Of a stretch of DNA of 64,000 bases, positions 1 through 7,556 are shown piece after piece (the stretch's first letter is position 1; every line of letters starts with the position of its first letter). A program made the position numbers and the translations under genes. The notes beneath the pieces are model-generated. The model saw nothing but the letters and a program-made list of their open reading frames with translations. It was not told the DNA's origin and did not search any database. The stretch lies in the NCBI GenBank assembly GCA_028753945.1, contig JAPNXP010000017.1, forward strand, positions 2,232,001 through 2,296,000, written 5' to 3'. This DNA is from Hexactinellida sp. DTS-2022. Taxonomy: Eukaryota; Porifera; Hexactinellida.

Positions 1-72
1 TATAAATATTATGTTTAATATATATAAATTAACTTGGTTCTTATCACAGAACGTTCCAGTCTATTCCAGCTC
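1..72 (-). other. Probable start of the SNRK 3' UTR
   Basis: This is AT-rich sequence directly after the SNRK stop codon on the minus strand. An ATTAAA hexamer (minus strand, 19-14), about 55 nt past the stop, could be a variant poly(A) signal. The window ends before a cleavage site can be judged. Confidence 0.3.
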
Positions 73-3000
73 TCACAGCAGATTGCATCTTATCCGATGT
101 TTGTGTTTACTTTGTGAAATCAAGGTGTCTGAGGTTGTTATTGGGAAGTGTCGACTGCCCCTCCCATTTGCGCGTGTTGGCGATATCTGTTCGCTCTCAT
201 TAAAGGTGTTGTTGTTGTTTTGGTGTGAATTTAAACCCATGGGACATGACCTTGATTTAGGCGTACCAGGGCAAGGTACATCTATGTTTGCTTCTTTCGA
301 TTGTACGTTTATAACAATCGGTGACTCCATCCTTTCGAAACCGGGGTTACTCGTGCTCACAGGTTGAGAGCTCTTTCTAACGGGCTCGGTACCAATCGCA
401 CCTCTAAGGTGCAATTCCTTTCGAGTCTCAGGGTAACGTTTCTTATCGTTTGAAAGCTTATATTTGGGAACTGTTGGTTGGTGTGAGGTTTTAAAGAATT
501 TCTTTTTCCGTTTTTGCTTAGCGCTGGTGTGTCTGAACTCCTCATCCATGTCCCCTGAGCTCATTCTGCGGATCGGATTCTCGCTGGGGGGGCGCCGCGT
601 GGGGAGGGTGAGGTCGTCTCGGGACGGGATCAGGTCTCCCCCGAAAGCGATCTCCGTTAAAGGGTTAGTGTCCTCTGTGTCAGAGCTGTGGACTAGGGAC
701 ACAACAAGGGGGTAATAATATATGGTCAGTAAACCTCGTTAGTACGAACAGGGTTAATACAATAATTAGAGGTATGAAAATAAGTATATGGATACTGGGC
801 TTATTAGACAATATATTGACAAGGTTAAAGGTGTTAAATATTTATAGTAGACTCTGTTAATAGGAACACCAAGGGACCGTCTTAATATGTTAGTATTATC
901 CGGAATTCGTATTAACCGGAGTCACTTGCATGCATTTGTATAGGCTAGGGTAATTAACCTTGTACTCCTAAACCGATATTCCCTTATCCGTGTTCCTATT
1001 AACCAGAATCTACTGTAGTTTCTATATTGCTATAGGGGGGTCCACGGTTGAAAAGGTGGCATACTGTATATAGTAGGGTGTCTATTAACAAATTAGTTAA
1101 CGGAGTAGAGGTGTGAGTACGTATAAACTAACCGGATGAGTCCTCGAGGGGGCTCTGCGGGGGCACGAGAGAGGGTATGCTCTTGGCCTGGTAGAGTCTG
1201 CTGCTGAGCCCAGAGCCCGCCCTGTTGCAGTGAGGGTCCTCGCACCCCGAGAGGGTGTCCAGGTCAGACTCTACGATCTCAGGAATGCAGAAGTTAGTTC
1301 CCTCGGGAGGGAGACTCAGTCTGCCCCCCACCTTGGTACTCTCTCTCACAGGGGACACGTCTATAGATAAACAACAATGATAACAATAACAACAAAAATA
1401 GTAACAACAATAGTAACAATGATAACAACAACAACAATAATTTATCCTGAAAATTTTGGAAAAATCAAGAAAATAATTTTAATGTAATTTTACATTGCAG
1501 TTATCAACAAATGTGTTTTAATTTGTCATACAAATCTAATTATTATTGACCCGGCGCTTATTCGAAGCAATACGGTACTTTTATAAAACAAGAAAAAAAA
1601 AACGAAATTTAAGTTTAACTACCCTATAATTAAACTATTTAAATAGGAACTATTACAGGAACTATAACAGGAACTAACTCTTGGTGGGAGATCTGAAGCT
1701 GTTGCTCTCCTTTATAGAAACCTCAGCGGGTCTAGCCCACATATCCCTGGTCCCCTCTTCAGGAATGCAGACTGTGTCTTTGTGCCGCGAGGTGGGCACA
1801 TTGGGGATGGATTCTAGAATGTTCCTTTTCCGGAGCACCCCGGTCTCTGCGGCCCCCCGCTTGCTCTCGAATACCGTGGGGAGGGGCGAGGGGCCCGAGG
1901 GGGAGCTGAACTCAAGCTTCCTAACAACAACAACAACAACAGAGGTAAACAACAACAACAACAACAATAGGTGTAATGTAGAACCTCGTTAGTATAGACA
2001 AATGATTTCGTCTTATCCGGAATTTGTATTAACCAATGTCATTTGTATTGAAAAGGCTTTGAAGGGAACTGAAAATGTGTTCGTATTAACCGTGTTCAAA
2101 CTAAAGAGGTTTACTGTAATGGTATATGTAACAATTTGTGTAAAAGTACCATGGATACGCTATGGCCTATCTGTATTACTAACTATGTACTAATGTCTTA
2201 TTTATGGCTTGTTAACAGAACTGTTATTATAGGGACTGAACTAACACAGTATGCCCTATCCCCTACATTTCCCTAACAACCATAGTGTACCTTTGGAGCG
2301 CCCTATGGTCTGCATCGTCCTCGGAACCTGACGAGTTAACAGAATCCTGATAAGCCTTCTTTCTCCGAATCGAAGAGTTGAAGGCTTGTTTCCTTCTCAG
2401 GAACTTCTCCGCGAGAATAAAGTAAGTGGCAGATATGTGGCTGTAGGGCTGCTCTGATAAGTGTCTGTAAACAACAACAGTAGTAAACAAATATATACAC
2501 AAGTAAACAAACCAAATAGTAACGAACAAACGAACAATAAACAAATAGAAATAGCCAACCAAATAGTAACGAACAAAATGTAAATAACAAAGAACCAAAT
2601 GATGACAACAAATAAGCTAAAATATATGTGGCTCCTAAATGTCTGTAAACAATAACAAACAAAAGCAAATAAATAACAAACAAACAAAAAACAATAACAA
2701 TGAGATCATATAAACAAAGTACAGTAGACTCCGCTTAATAGAGCCACCGGTTAATCAGTTTCTCTGCTTAATCGGGTCAAATTTTCACAGGATTTATAGG
2801 ACAGAATTACAGTTTGGCTTACAATATTTTCGGTTAATCCGTTTCTCCGCTTAATGGGGTCAAAACAACCTGGTCCCGAGGTGGCTCTATTAAGCGGAGT
2901 CGACTGTACTAAATATACCTACAAAGCCCGGAATACTCACTTAAGGATTCCATCCTTGGTCCCAAAGTTCCCTTCCTCCATCTGCTGTATGATAACCAGT

Positions 3001-3791
3001 TTGTCTTCTTTCGACAATTCTCTCACTTTTGCTATAAGCGGCATTTGCTTGCTAAGTGGCACGTCCGACAGCCAATCAGAAGACAGGATCTCAGACACAG
3101 TGCATCTGCTGTGGACATCTCGCACCAGCATTCTCTTCAGGAGTCTGCAATGTGGAACTAACTTATGTATAGTTCCAATTATAAGATAATTTTTTTCTAA
3201 ATTTTCAAGACGTTAAAATTTGCCAATAAAATTACAATTTACAGTCAGTTCTGATTATTGTGAACAATATTTCGTCTGCTTAACATGAAACTTTTAAGAA
3301 CAAGCCCTATGGTCCCAATTTAACAACTTACATAAGGTTTGTATTAAGTTGAGTTCGCTTATTATAAAGTCTCTCTATTATGAACACAATATTATTCCCA
3401 TGAATGTTCATACAGTAGAACCTCGTTAGTACGAACACGGTTAATTAATACGAATTTCCGGATAAGACGAACAAACAACAGTTCCACAAAATCAGGTCCC
3501 TAGTATGGCTATTCAATGGGTATTACTCCGGATAAAGCGAACATATTTCACCGTCCCCTGGTGTTCGTATTAACGAGGTTCTACTGTATCAGGAACCGGA
3601 CTGTACTAACAGAGAGGGTATAACCTAACACCTCTAATAGGAACTAACCGTTTACAGGCCGCAGGAATATAATCCGGGATATAATACTTCTCGTCCATAA
3701 TGTTAGTTAGAGTCTCGTTCTCATTTCCCGCAGCAAACGGAGATCTGCCGACCAGCATCATGTACAGGAGCACTCCCATGCTCCACACGTC

Positions 3792-3822
<31 letters not shown>

Positions 3823-5360
3823 TAGTTATTATTATAGGAACTAGATCATCTTGTAAATTCATATTTCGCCCGGAATTTGGGCTTACTTATATATGGGTCA
3901 ACACCTTTTCAATATAAAAACCCGTTTCGAAAAAGTGAATTTTTGAGTTTAGAAATGACATTGTCAGTGCCTGTAATTCCATTAGAAAAGGTGTTATCCG
4001 ATATACAGTATAACAGGGTTATAACGTACCCCCTCGGGAATGGAATAAGTACGTACTAACCGAGTTTACCCTACATAGAAATACATACTGCTTTATTAAC
4101 TTGGTTAAACAAATAAGCACGTACTAACCCAAGGTAAGTAATAACCGAGTTTACTGTATAAGTAATTCCGATTTATATTTTGCCGGGGAATTTGCCCCCA
4201 CATGTGGTTACTTTCAGTTCCATATTACTATAGTTCCACATTACTGTAGAGGTGTTACTCACCAACAGCTGGTCCGTCGTACGACTCTCCTAAGAATATT
4301 TCCGGAGCCGAGTACTCAAGAGAACCACAGAGGGTTTGTAACTTCTGCCCGGGCCTACAGTTTGCAGATAATCCGAAATCCGTGAGTTTAACCAAATCGT
4401 GAGCGAAGAAAACTATATTTTCAGGCTTTAAATCTCTGTGTACAATGTGTAGCTCGTGGCAATACTTAATAGCATTAACTATCTGTAGAAATAGTTTCTT
4501 AGCAAACTCTATGTCTCGAGTCTCCTTCATTCCGTGAGGGTACTTCTTCTCAATAAAGTCGTATAAGTCCCCCCCGGTGCCAAGCTCTAGGATCAGGTAT
4601 AGCTTGTTGTTCGTGTCTATTACCTAGAGAGGGAATTAAACATTATAACCAAACCATATAACCAACCTTATAACCTAGAGAGAGATATAAGGTAAACCTC
4701 TCTTTATGGAACTGTAACTATAGTCAGGTTATTGTATTATGAACATTCAAGGGACCAAAATTGTGTTCATAATAGAGACTTTATAATAAGCGAACTCAAC
4801 TTTAATACAACAAACCCTATGTAAGTTGTTAAATTGGGACCATAGGGCTTGTTCATAAAAAGCAGACCTGACTGTAGTTCCTTATGAAGAGGTGTTAGTT
4901 CCACATTGTCTCACCCAATTAGCTGTAAATACGAATGCTATGTTGTTATTTACAAGTTACAGGTGTGTTTACCTGATACAGAGTGACCACATTGGTGTGC
5001 TTGACCAGCTTCATGCACTTTATACATATACATATCTTAACACCTCTATATATTTGTTGTTATTTACGTGTGTTTACCTGATACAGAGTGACCACATTGG
5101 TGTGCTTGACTAGCTTCATGCACTGCACCTCCTGCACCAACTGTTCCTTGGCCTCTTTGGCGTCGGAGCGGTTATACAGCTTAGTCTTGTCGATAACCTT
5201 AACGGCAACTCTCTGCCCGGTGAACACGTGGCGAGCCCGCTTAACCACTCCGAAGTGACCCTCTCCTAAGGTGTTGTTGTTGTTAGGATAACATGTTGTG
5301 TTGTTGTTGTTTACAGTAGGATAACATGTTGTGTTGTTGTTACAGTTATATAACATGTTG

Positions 5361-5402
<42 letters not shown>

Positions 5403-5943
5403 CAGTAGGATAACATGTTGTGTTGTTGTTACAGTTATATAACATGTTGTGTTGTTGTTGTTGTTGTTTACAGTAGGATAACATGTTGTGTTGTTGTTGT
5501 TTATAGTAGTGTAACATGTGTTTATAGTACAGTGCATGTCGGTTATAAGAACATCGTAGGGAACTGCATATAATGTTCTTATAACCGACATAAAGTATAT
5601 AGGGTATATGGCAACCGTTTTCCAGTATAATGTTCTTATATACTACTGTATATCTGCCAACACCTTTCTAATGTAATTTTAAGTGTAATTTTTAACTTTA
5701 ACAATTCACCTTTGCGAAGATATATTGAGATATTTATATTGAAAAGGTGTTGGCCGATATATAAAGCCCAAACAAACAACTTATATTAATGGGACTAGCG
5801 AGGTTCTACTGTACATATAACTCCCTGGTTACATTAGTGTGCATAAGGAATGTACCTATGGTATCCTCTAGATCGTAGCAGCCGGCTATAGACCGCATCT
5901 TGTCGTGAGAGGAGGGAATGGACTGAGTTCTCCTGCTAGTCAT
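73..5943 (-). CDS. SNRK: SNRK-type serine/threonine protein kinase, complete, 9 coding exons
   Basis: Exons (minus strand): 5943-5856, 5265-5078, 4623-4263, 3790-3649, 3144-2941, 2464-2291, 1920-1679, 1360-1133, 692-73. All introns are GT-AG and every junction keeps phase. The 2247 nt give 748 residues plus TGA; human SNRK is about 765. Seen: glycine loop IGEGHFGVV (29-37), VAVK Lys52, helix-C Glu75, HRDLKPEN (Asp156, Asn161), DFG (Asp174), activation-loop Thr189 in [15 protein letters not shown], and APE Glu200. The kinase domain spans about 23-285. Residues 304-355 ([13 protein letters not shown] to [15 protein letters not shown]) match SNRK's UBA-like segment. The tail is Ser/Pro-rich with a basic patch ([10 protein letters not shown]). 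Family knowledge: SNRK is an AMPK-related kinase activated by LKB1 on the activation-loop Thr, which is kept; the usual TSCGS is TLCGS here. ATG at 5943 was chosen because upstream frame runs into a minisatellite; ATG at 5898 is an alternative. The kinase part is very secure; tail splice sites rest on phase and consensus only. Confidence 0.93.
727..760. mobile_element. Solo terminus of a pogo/Tigger-like MITE (SNRK intron 8)
   Basis: The sequence CAGTAAACCTCGTTAGTACG differs by one base from the terminus of the complete MITE at 3413. No matching right end was found before the next element at 845, so this is a truncated copy or isolated end. Confidence 0.5.
845..1015. mobile_element. Pogo/Tigger-like MITE, 171 bp (SNRK intron 8)
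   Basis: Termini starting TAGTAGACTCTG and ending AGAATCTACTG are inverted repeats over about 25 bp with one substitution and one indel. Both continue inward to GTGTTCCTATTAA or its complement. TA dinucleotides flank both ends (843-844 and 1016-1017), as expected for Tc1/mariner-pogo target-site duplications. No coding capacity, so non-autonomous. Confidence 0.75.
1369..1440. repeat. AAC/AAT-rich simple repeat at the exon 8 acceptor
   Basis: Interrupted AAC, AAT and GATAAC units on the plus strand, read as TTG/ATT-rich RNA in the gene's sense. The tract ends a few bases upstream of the exon 8 acceptor (TATCTATAG then ACGTG) and occupies the place of a polypyrimidine tract. Confidence 0.8.
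1923..1970. repeat. (AAC)n/(TTG)n tract at the exon 7 acceptor
   Basis: Two runs of six to seven AAC units are separated by AGAGGTA. In the sense of the gene this is (TTG)n running straight into the acceptor dinucleotide of exon 7 (GTTAG then GAAGC). Confidence 0.9.
1976..2116. mobile_element. Pogo/Tigger-like MITE, about 141 bp (SNRK intron 6)
   Basis: The left end reads TGTAGAACCTCGTTAGTA after a degraded CAG. The right end reads AAAGAGGTTTACTG before TA. Internal TCTTATCCGGAATTTGTATTAACC and related segments resemble the 3413 element. The inverted ends are more diverged than in other copies, suggesting an older insertion. Confidence 0.6.
2467..2705. repeat. AAC-rich degenerate repeats in SNRK intron 5
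   Basis: AAC/AAAC-rich sequence with a repeated unit, AACCAAATAGTAACGAAC, seen twice about 47 bp apart, and further AATAACAAAC runs. On the minus strand this is TTG/TTTG-rich and reaches the exon 6 acceptor. Open frames across it are low-complexity and not credible as protein. Confidence 0.6.
2612..2660 (-). pseudogene. Degenerate duplicate of the exon 6 acceptor and exon start
   Basis: In the minus sense, TTGTTTACAG then ACATTTAGGAGCCACATATA parallels the real exon 6 start, TTGTTTACAG then ACACTTATC...AGCCACATAT. It encodes [11 protein letters not shown] against [21 protein letters not shown]. The copy lies 178 bp upstream of the true acceptor, keeps a plausible AG, but lacks the middle of the exon and any evident donor, so it is a non-functional fragment or cryptic acceptor. 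Confidence 0.55.
2722..2906. mobile_element. Pogo/Tigger-like MITE, 185 bp (SNRK intron 5)
   Basis: Termini CAGTAGACTCCGCTTAATAG and the complement of CTATTAAGCGGAGTCGACTG form a roughly 27-bp inverted repeat with one mismatch, extended by GAGCCACC/GGTGGCTC. TA flanks both sides (2720-2721, 2907-2908). The interior repeats TCCGCTTAATSGGGTCAAA. It is a family distinct from the AACCTCGTTAGTA elements but has the same end design. Confidence 0.85.
3242..3603. mobile_element. Pogo-like MITE (about 186 bp) split by a nested MITE (SNRK intron 4)
   Basis: The left end CAGTCAGTTCTGATTATTG follows TA at 3240-3241. The body is homologous, in inverted orientation, to the element at 4721-4874. The body stops at GAATGTTCATA, where another MITE (3413-3586) begins, and the right end TCAGGAACCGGACTG resumes after it, before TA at 3604-3605. 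The later element therefore inserted into a TA of this one. Confidence 0.75.
3413..3586. mobile_element. Pogo/Tigger-like MITE, 174 bp, nested
   Basis: Near-perfect 26-bp terminal inverted repeats, CAGTAGAACCTCGTTAGTAC... against its complement, with one mismatch. TA is duplicated at 3411-3412 and 3587-3588. It is the best-preserved copy in the window, so probably the youngest. Its terminus shares AGAACCTCGTTAGTA exactly with the satellite monomer that fills the right of the window. Confidence 0.9.
3793..3823. repeat. Pure (AAC)n/(TTG)n tract at the exon 4 acceptor
   Basis: About ten uninterrupted AAC units on the plus strand. In gene sense, (TTG)n runs directly into GTTTAG and then exon 4 (ACGTGTGG), so it takes the position of the polypyrimidine tract. 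Confidence 0.95.
3891..4004. mobile_element. Short MITE, about 114 bp, AACACCTTTT termini (SNRK intron 3)
   Basis: The end ATATGGGTCAACACCTTTT and the complement of AAAAGGTGTTATCCGATAT match at 16 of 19 positions. The same terminal motif bounds the element at 5650-5760, so this is a small recurring family. It abuts the next element at 4006. Confidence 0.65.
4006..4156. mobile_element. Pogo-like MITE, about 151 bp (SNRK intron 3)
   Basis: The left end CAGTATAACAGGGTTATAAC and right end AATAACCGAGTTTACTG are imperfect inverted repeats with TA at 4004-4005 and 4157-4158. Internal ACGTACTAACC repeats occur twice. The ends are diverged, so the boundary is less secure than for the 3413 copy. Confidence 0.55.
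4721..4874. mobile_element. Pogo-like MITE, 154 bp, inverted relative of the 3242 element (SNRK intron 2)
   Basis: The left end TAGTCAGGTTATTG and right end AGCAGACCTGACTG are flanked by TA (4719-4720, 4875-4876). Positions 4818-4854 are the exact reverse complement of 3298-3334 (37 bp), and a second block containing GAGTTCGCTTATTATAAAG also matches. The two copies lie in opposite orientation on either side of exons 3 and 4. Confidence 0.85.
4963..5019 (-). pseudogene. Duplicate of the exon 2 3' end with its splice donor
   Basis: These 57 bp equal 5068-5124 with one mismatch (5006 C against 5111 T). The copy includes the last 47 nt of exon 2 (encoding ...[13 protein letters not shown]) and the donor CAG/GTAAAC. 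It lies 105 bp further into intron 2. It has no acceptor of its own in sight, so it is a non-functional fragment or a cryptic donor. Confidence 0.85.
5271..5517. repeat. (TTG)n-based compound minisatellite (SNRK intron 1)
   Basis: Six copies of AACATGTTGTGTTGTTGTT alternate with TTTACAGTAGGAT or ACAGTTATAT linkers and include one long pure (TTG)n run around 5361-5400. It ends five bases from the exon 2 acceptor (CACCTTAG then GAGAGG). In gene sense it reads CAA here, opposite to the TTG sense at the other acceptors. Asn/Gln-rich frames across it are repeat translations. Confidence 0.9.
5530..5648. mobile_element. TA-flanked CAGT...ACTG element with a 19-bp hairpin (SNRK intron 1)
   Basis: Bounded by TA-CAGT and ACTG-TA like the other MITEs. 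Inside, ATGTCGGTTATAAGAACAT (5536-5554) is the perfect reverse complement of 5573-5591 across an 18-nt spacer, and TAATGTTCTTATA recurs a third time near 5627. This could be a diverged MITE with an internal partial duplication. Confidence 0.5.
5650..5760. mobile_element. Short MITE, 111 bp, AACACCTTT termini (SNRK intron 1)
   Basis: ATATCTGCCAACACCTTT (5650-5667) and AAAGGTGTTGGCCGATAT (5743-5760) are 18-bp inverted repeats with one mismatch. The interior is AT-rich and non-coding. Same family as 3891-4004. Confidence 0.75.
5784..5811. mobile_element. Solo right terminus of a Tigger-like MITE (SNRK intron 1)
   Basis: GACTAGCGAGGTTCTACTG followed by TA matches the right terminus of the 3413 element (TTAACGAGGTTCTACTG). 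No left partner is recognisable; it is probably a truncated copy disrupted by the element next to it. Confidence 0.5.
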
Positions 5944-6112
5944 CTCGCTGTCAATGGGTGTATTATAATGTCTCTTGTATTGTCTCTTATAAGGTGTCGT
6001 ATAAGGTGTCGGTGTAAGTGGCTGGATTGGAGTGGCAGATCTAATCTCATGTGGTGCTAGATAAGCGTTAATTGTAGATAGATAGGAGACACAATTTATA
6101 GTTCTAAACCAC
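5944..6112 (-). promoter_or_regulatory. Immediate 5' flank of SNRK, probable 5' UTR or promoter
   Basis: This 170-bp stretch lies between the chosen start codon and the minisatellite. It contains short direct repeats (TCTCTTRTATT and ATAAGGTGTCG, each twice). The frame is open upstream of the start ATG, so an N-terminal extension cannot be excluded, but its Thr/Pro/Tyr repeats look like translated simple sequence. No defined core-promoter motif was identified. Confidence 0.3.
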
Positions 6113-6490
6113 CTAATAGTGGCACGAATATCGACCAAATAATGCCACAAATATCGACCAAATAAGGTCTCAAATAAGTTGAAAATATCTATCAAATAAT
6201 GTCACAAATAACCACTAAAAATAGTGCCACAAATAATTAGCAAATAATGTCACAAATAGTGGCACTAAATCCATCGAACTGTTATACAATTTCCCCAAAT
6301 AGTGGCACAAAAATCGATCAAATAATGCCACAAATTTCCACCAAATAATGCCATAAATAACCACTAAATTGTGACACATATTACCACCAAATAATGTCAC
6401 AAATGCCCTGAAAAATCCGTCTAATTGTGACACAAATATAAACAAAGTGACACAAAATAATGTCACAAATATCCACCAAATTGTGTCCAA
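6113..6490. repeat. Degenerate minisatellite, about 23-28 bp period
   Basis: Imperfect units of the type CAAATAATGTCACAAATA followed by five to eight variable bases (such as TCGAC or TCCAC) repeat roughly 15 times. ATAGTGGCAC and AATGTCACAAAT variants read partly as complements of each other. Open frames here (Trp/Phe/Leu-rich) are translations of the repeat. Confidence 0.8.
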
Positions 6491-6984
6491 ATAACAGACT
6501 ACTAATCTTATTTCTTATCTGCATATTTATACACAAACAGTACACATATTGATATATAAATTGATAAATCAGCAATTTTATGAGAACCTTAAGAATTAAT
6601 GGAAAGGTGTTAGTTCGTATTGTCTGACTAGTTTTGATATTAATTAACAGGTAAACTAAATATATGCTGATAATCAATCAATTTGTTACTAATAAACAAA
6701 ATTAATAAGAGTATCCTTATATTGTAGACGGTCTATAAAACCCCATACAAACTAAGCTAATAATTTGTAGACCGTCTATAAATTCTGTAGACCAAAAGTC
6801 TATGGGTAATACTAATAGTATTATAGTAAAGAAACTATAAATATACGGTCTATGTAGGTATAAGCTATTTTGAATTCATAAATAAAGTTAATAAATAGAC
6901 AGTAAATTCATCTATAAGAAACACCTCGTAATTGGAAATACGAGTAAACAATAACAAAGTACGTAAATCACTAAATCCCGTATT
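6491..6984. other. AT-rich intergenic sequence with a small repeated near-palindrome
   Basis: No gene seen. GTAGACGGTCTATAAA (6724-6739) and GTAGACCGTCTATAAA (6767-6782) are direct copies differing only at the centre of a TAGAC-N-GTCTA palindrome, with partial copies near 6787-6813 and 6844-6855. An end fragment near 6605 (AAGGTGTTAGTTCG) resembles sequence in the introns. Confidence 0.4.
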
Positions 6985-7026
6985 ATGCCTATGCCTATGC
7001 CTATGCCTATGCCTATGCCTATGCCT
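6985..7026. repeat. (ATGCCT)7 hexanucleotide repeat
   Basis: Seven perfect ATGCCT units in tandem, 42 bp, preceded by a partial unit. Confidence 0.97.
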
Positions 7027-7261
7027 ATATGACTATGCATACCTTATTATAGGAATTAATTTCCTGCTACGTATGTAGCAAAAGTATAATGGATGAAAAA
7101 CTTCCGAGCTACATATTTTCAGATGTGCAACTAGTTTTAATGTTATGGTCAATTATTTGTCGTTTAGTTCCATATCCACATACCTTGCTGTATCTCGGGA
7201 AGTATATTACAGAGTCAAACTTTGTCTTAAAGGATTACCATGTCTATCAAGTAGATTGGAA
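7027..7261. other. Non-coding spacer, nothing recognised
   Basis: A short frame is open here (from 7089) but has no recognisable domain, runs into the GC-rich repeat and shows no supporting context. No RNA gene or transposon end was identified. Confidence 0.4.
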
Positions 7262-7392
7262 CAGAGTTGGAATCGGGTTCGGGTTTCTCGGGTCGGGTCG
7301 AGTTCGGATTTAGAATCGGGTTCGGGTCGGGTTCGGGATGAAGATCGTCGGGTCGGGTCGGGTTCTGAAAAGTGTACCCGATTCCAACTCTG
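7262..7392. repeat. TCGGG-rich segment bounded by a 17-bp perfect inverted repeat
   Basis: CAGAGTTGGAATCGGGT (7262-7278) is the exact reverse complement of 7376-7392. Between them are about 11 TCGGG units, singly or in pairs (TCGGGT, TCGGGTCGGG). It is sharply GC-rich against AT-rich flanks and ends about 50 bp before the satellite. It may be a small foldback element or a simple-repeat expansion. Confidence 0.85.
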
Positions 7393-7442
7393 GACTGGAA
7401 GCCTATTTGGGCACAATAAAGAAATCAATCAAGAGATTAATA

Positions 7443-7556
7443 ATCCTGAAATTTTAATGAATTTTGAATCCCAAAAAGGTCTGGTGTATATAATTTGCTA
7501 TATATTGTACTCAAAATGCGTACAATGTTATAAAGTGGATATATAAAGTGCGAATA
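7443..7556. repeat. Diverged partial monomer at the left edge of the satellite
   Basis: From about 7450 the sequence aligns with the second part of the monomer (TTTTGAATCCCAAAAAGGTC against TTTCAAATCCCAACGAAGGT), then becomes canonical by about 7480, ending in the AAAGTGCGAATAT tail variant. Higher divergence at the edge than inside is typical of arrays homogenised by unequal exchange. Confidence 0.85.

Noticed and set aside
11-367. Plus-strand open frames opposite SNRK exons (also 464-715, 1681-1992, 2854-3189)
   Set aside because: They are antisense shadows of SNRK exons 9, 7 and 5. The minus-strand reading gives a phased, homologous protein.
5060-5517. Asn/Gln-rich protein upstream of the kinase N-lobe
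   Set aside because: It is translation of the (TTG)n compound repeat in intron 1. The exon 1 to exon 2 junction restores the glycine loop exactly without it.
6215-6677. Aromatic and Leu-rich minus-strand frames resembling membrane proteins
   Set aside because: They lie in the degenerate minisatellite and AT-rich sequence. The hydrophobicity comes from AT-rich repeat codons.
7262-7392. Interstitial telomere repeat
   Set aside because: TCGGG/TCGGGT is irregular and bounded by an inverted repeat. It does not match the TTAGGG unit usual for animals.
7089-7546. Possible small genes before the array (frames at 7089-7313, 7145-7546, 7207-7428)
   Set aside because: The frames overlap one another in the TCGGG repeat and run into the satellite edge. 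There is no recognisable domain, and the Arg/Gly/Ser-rich part is simple-sequence translation.
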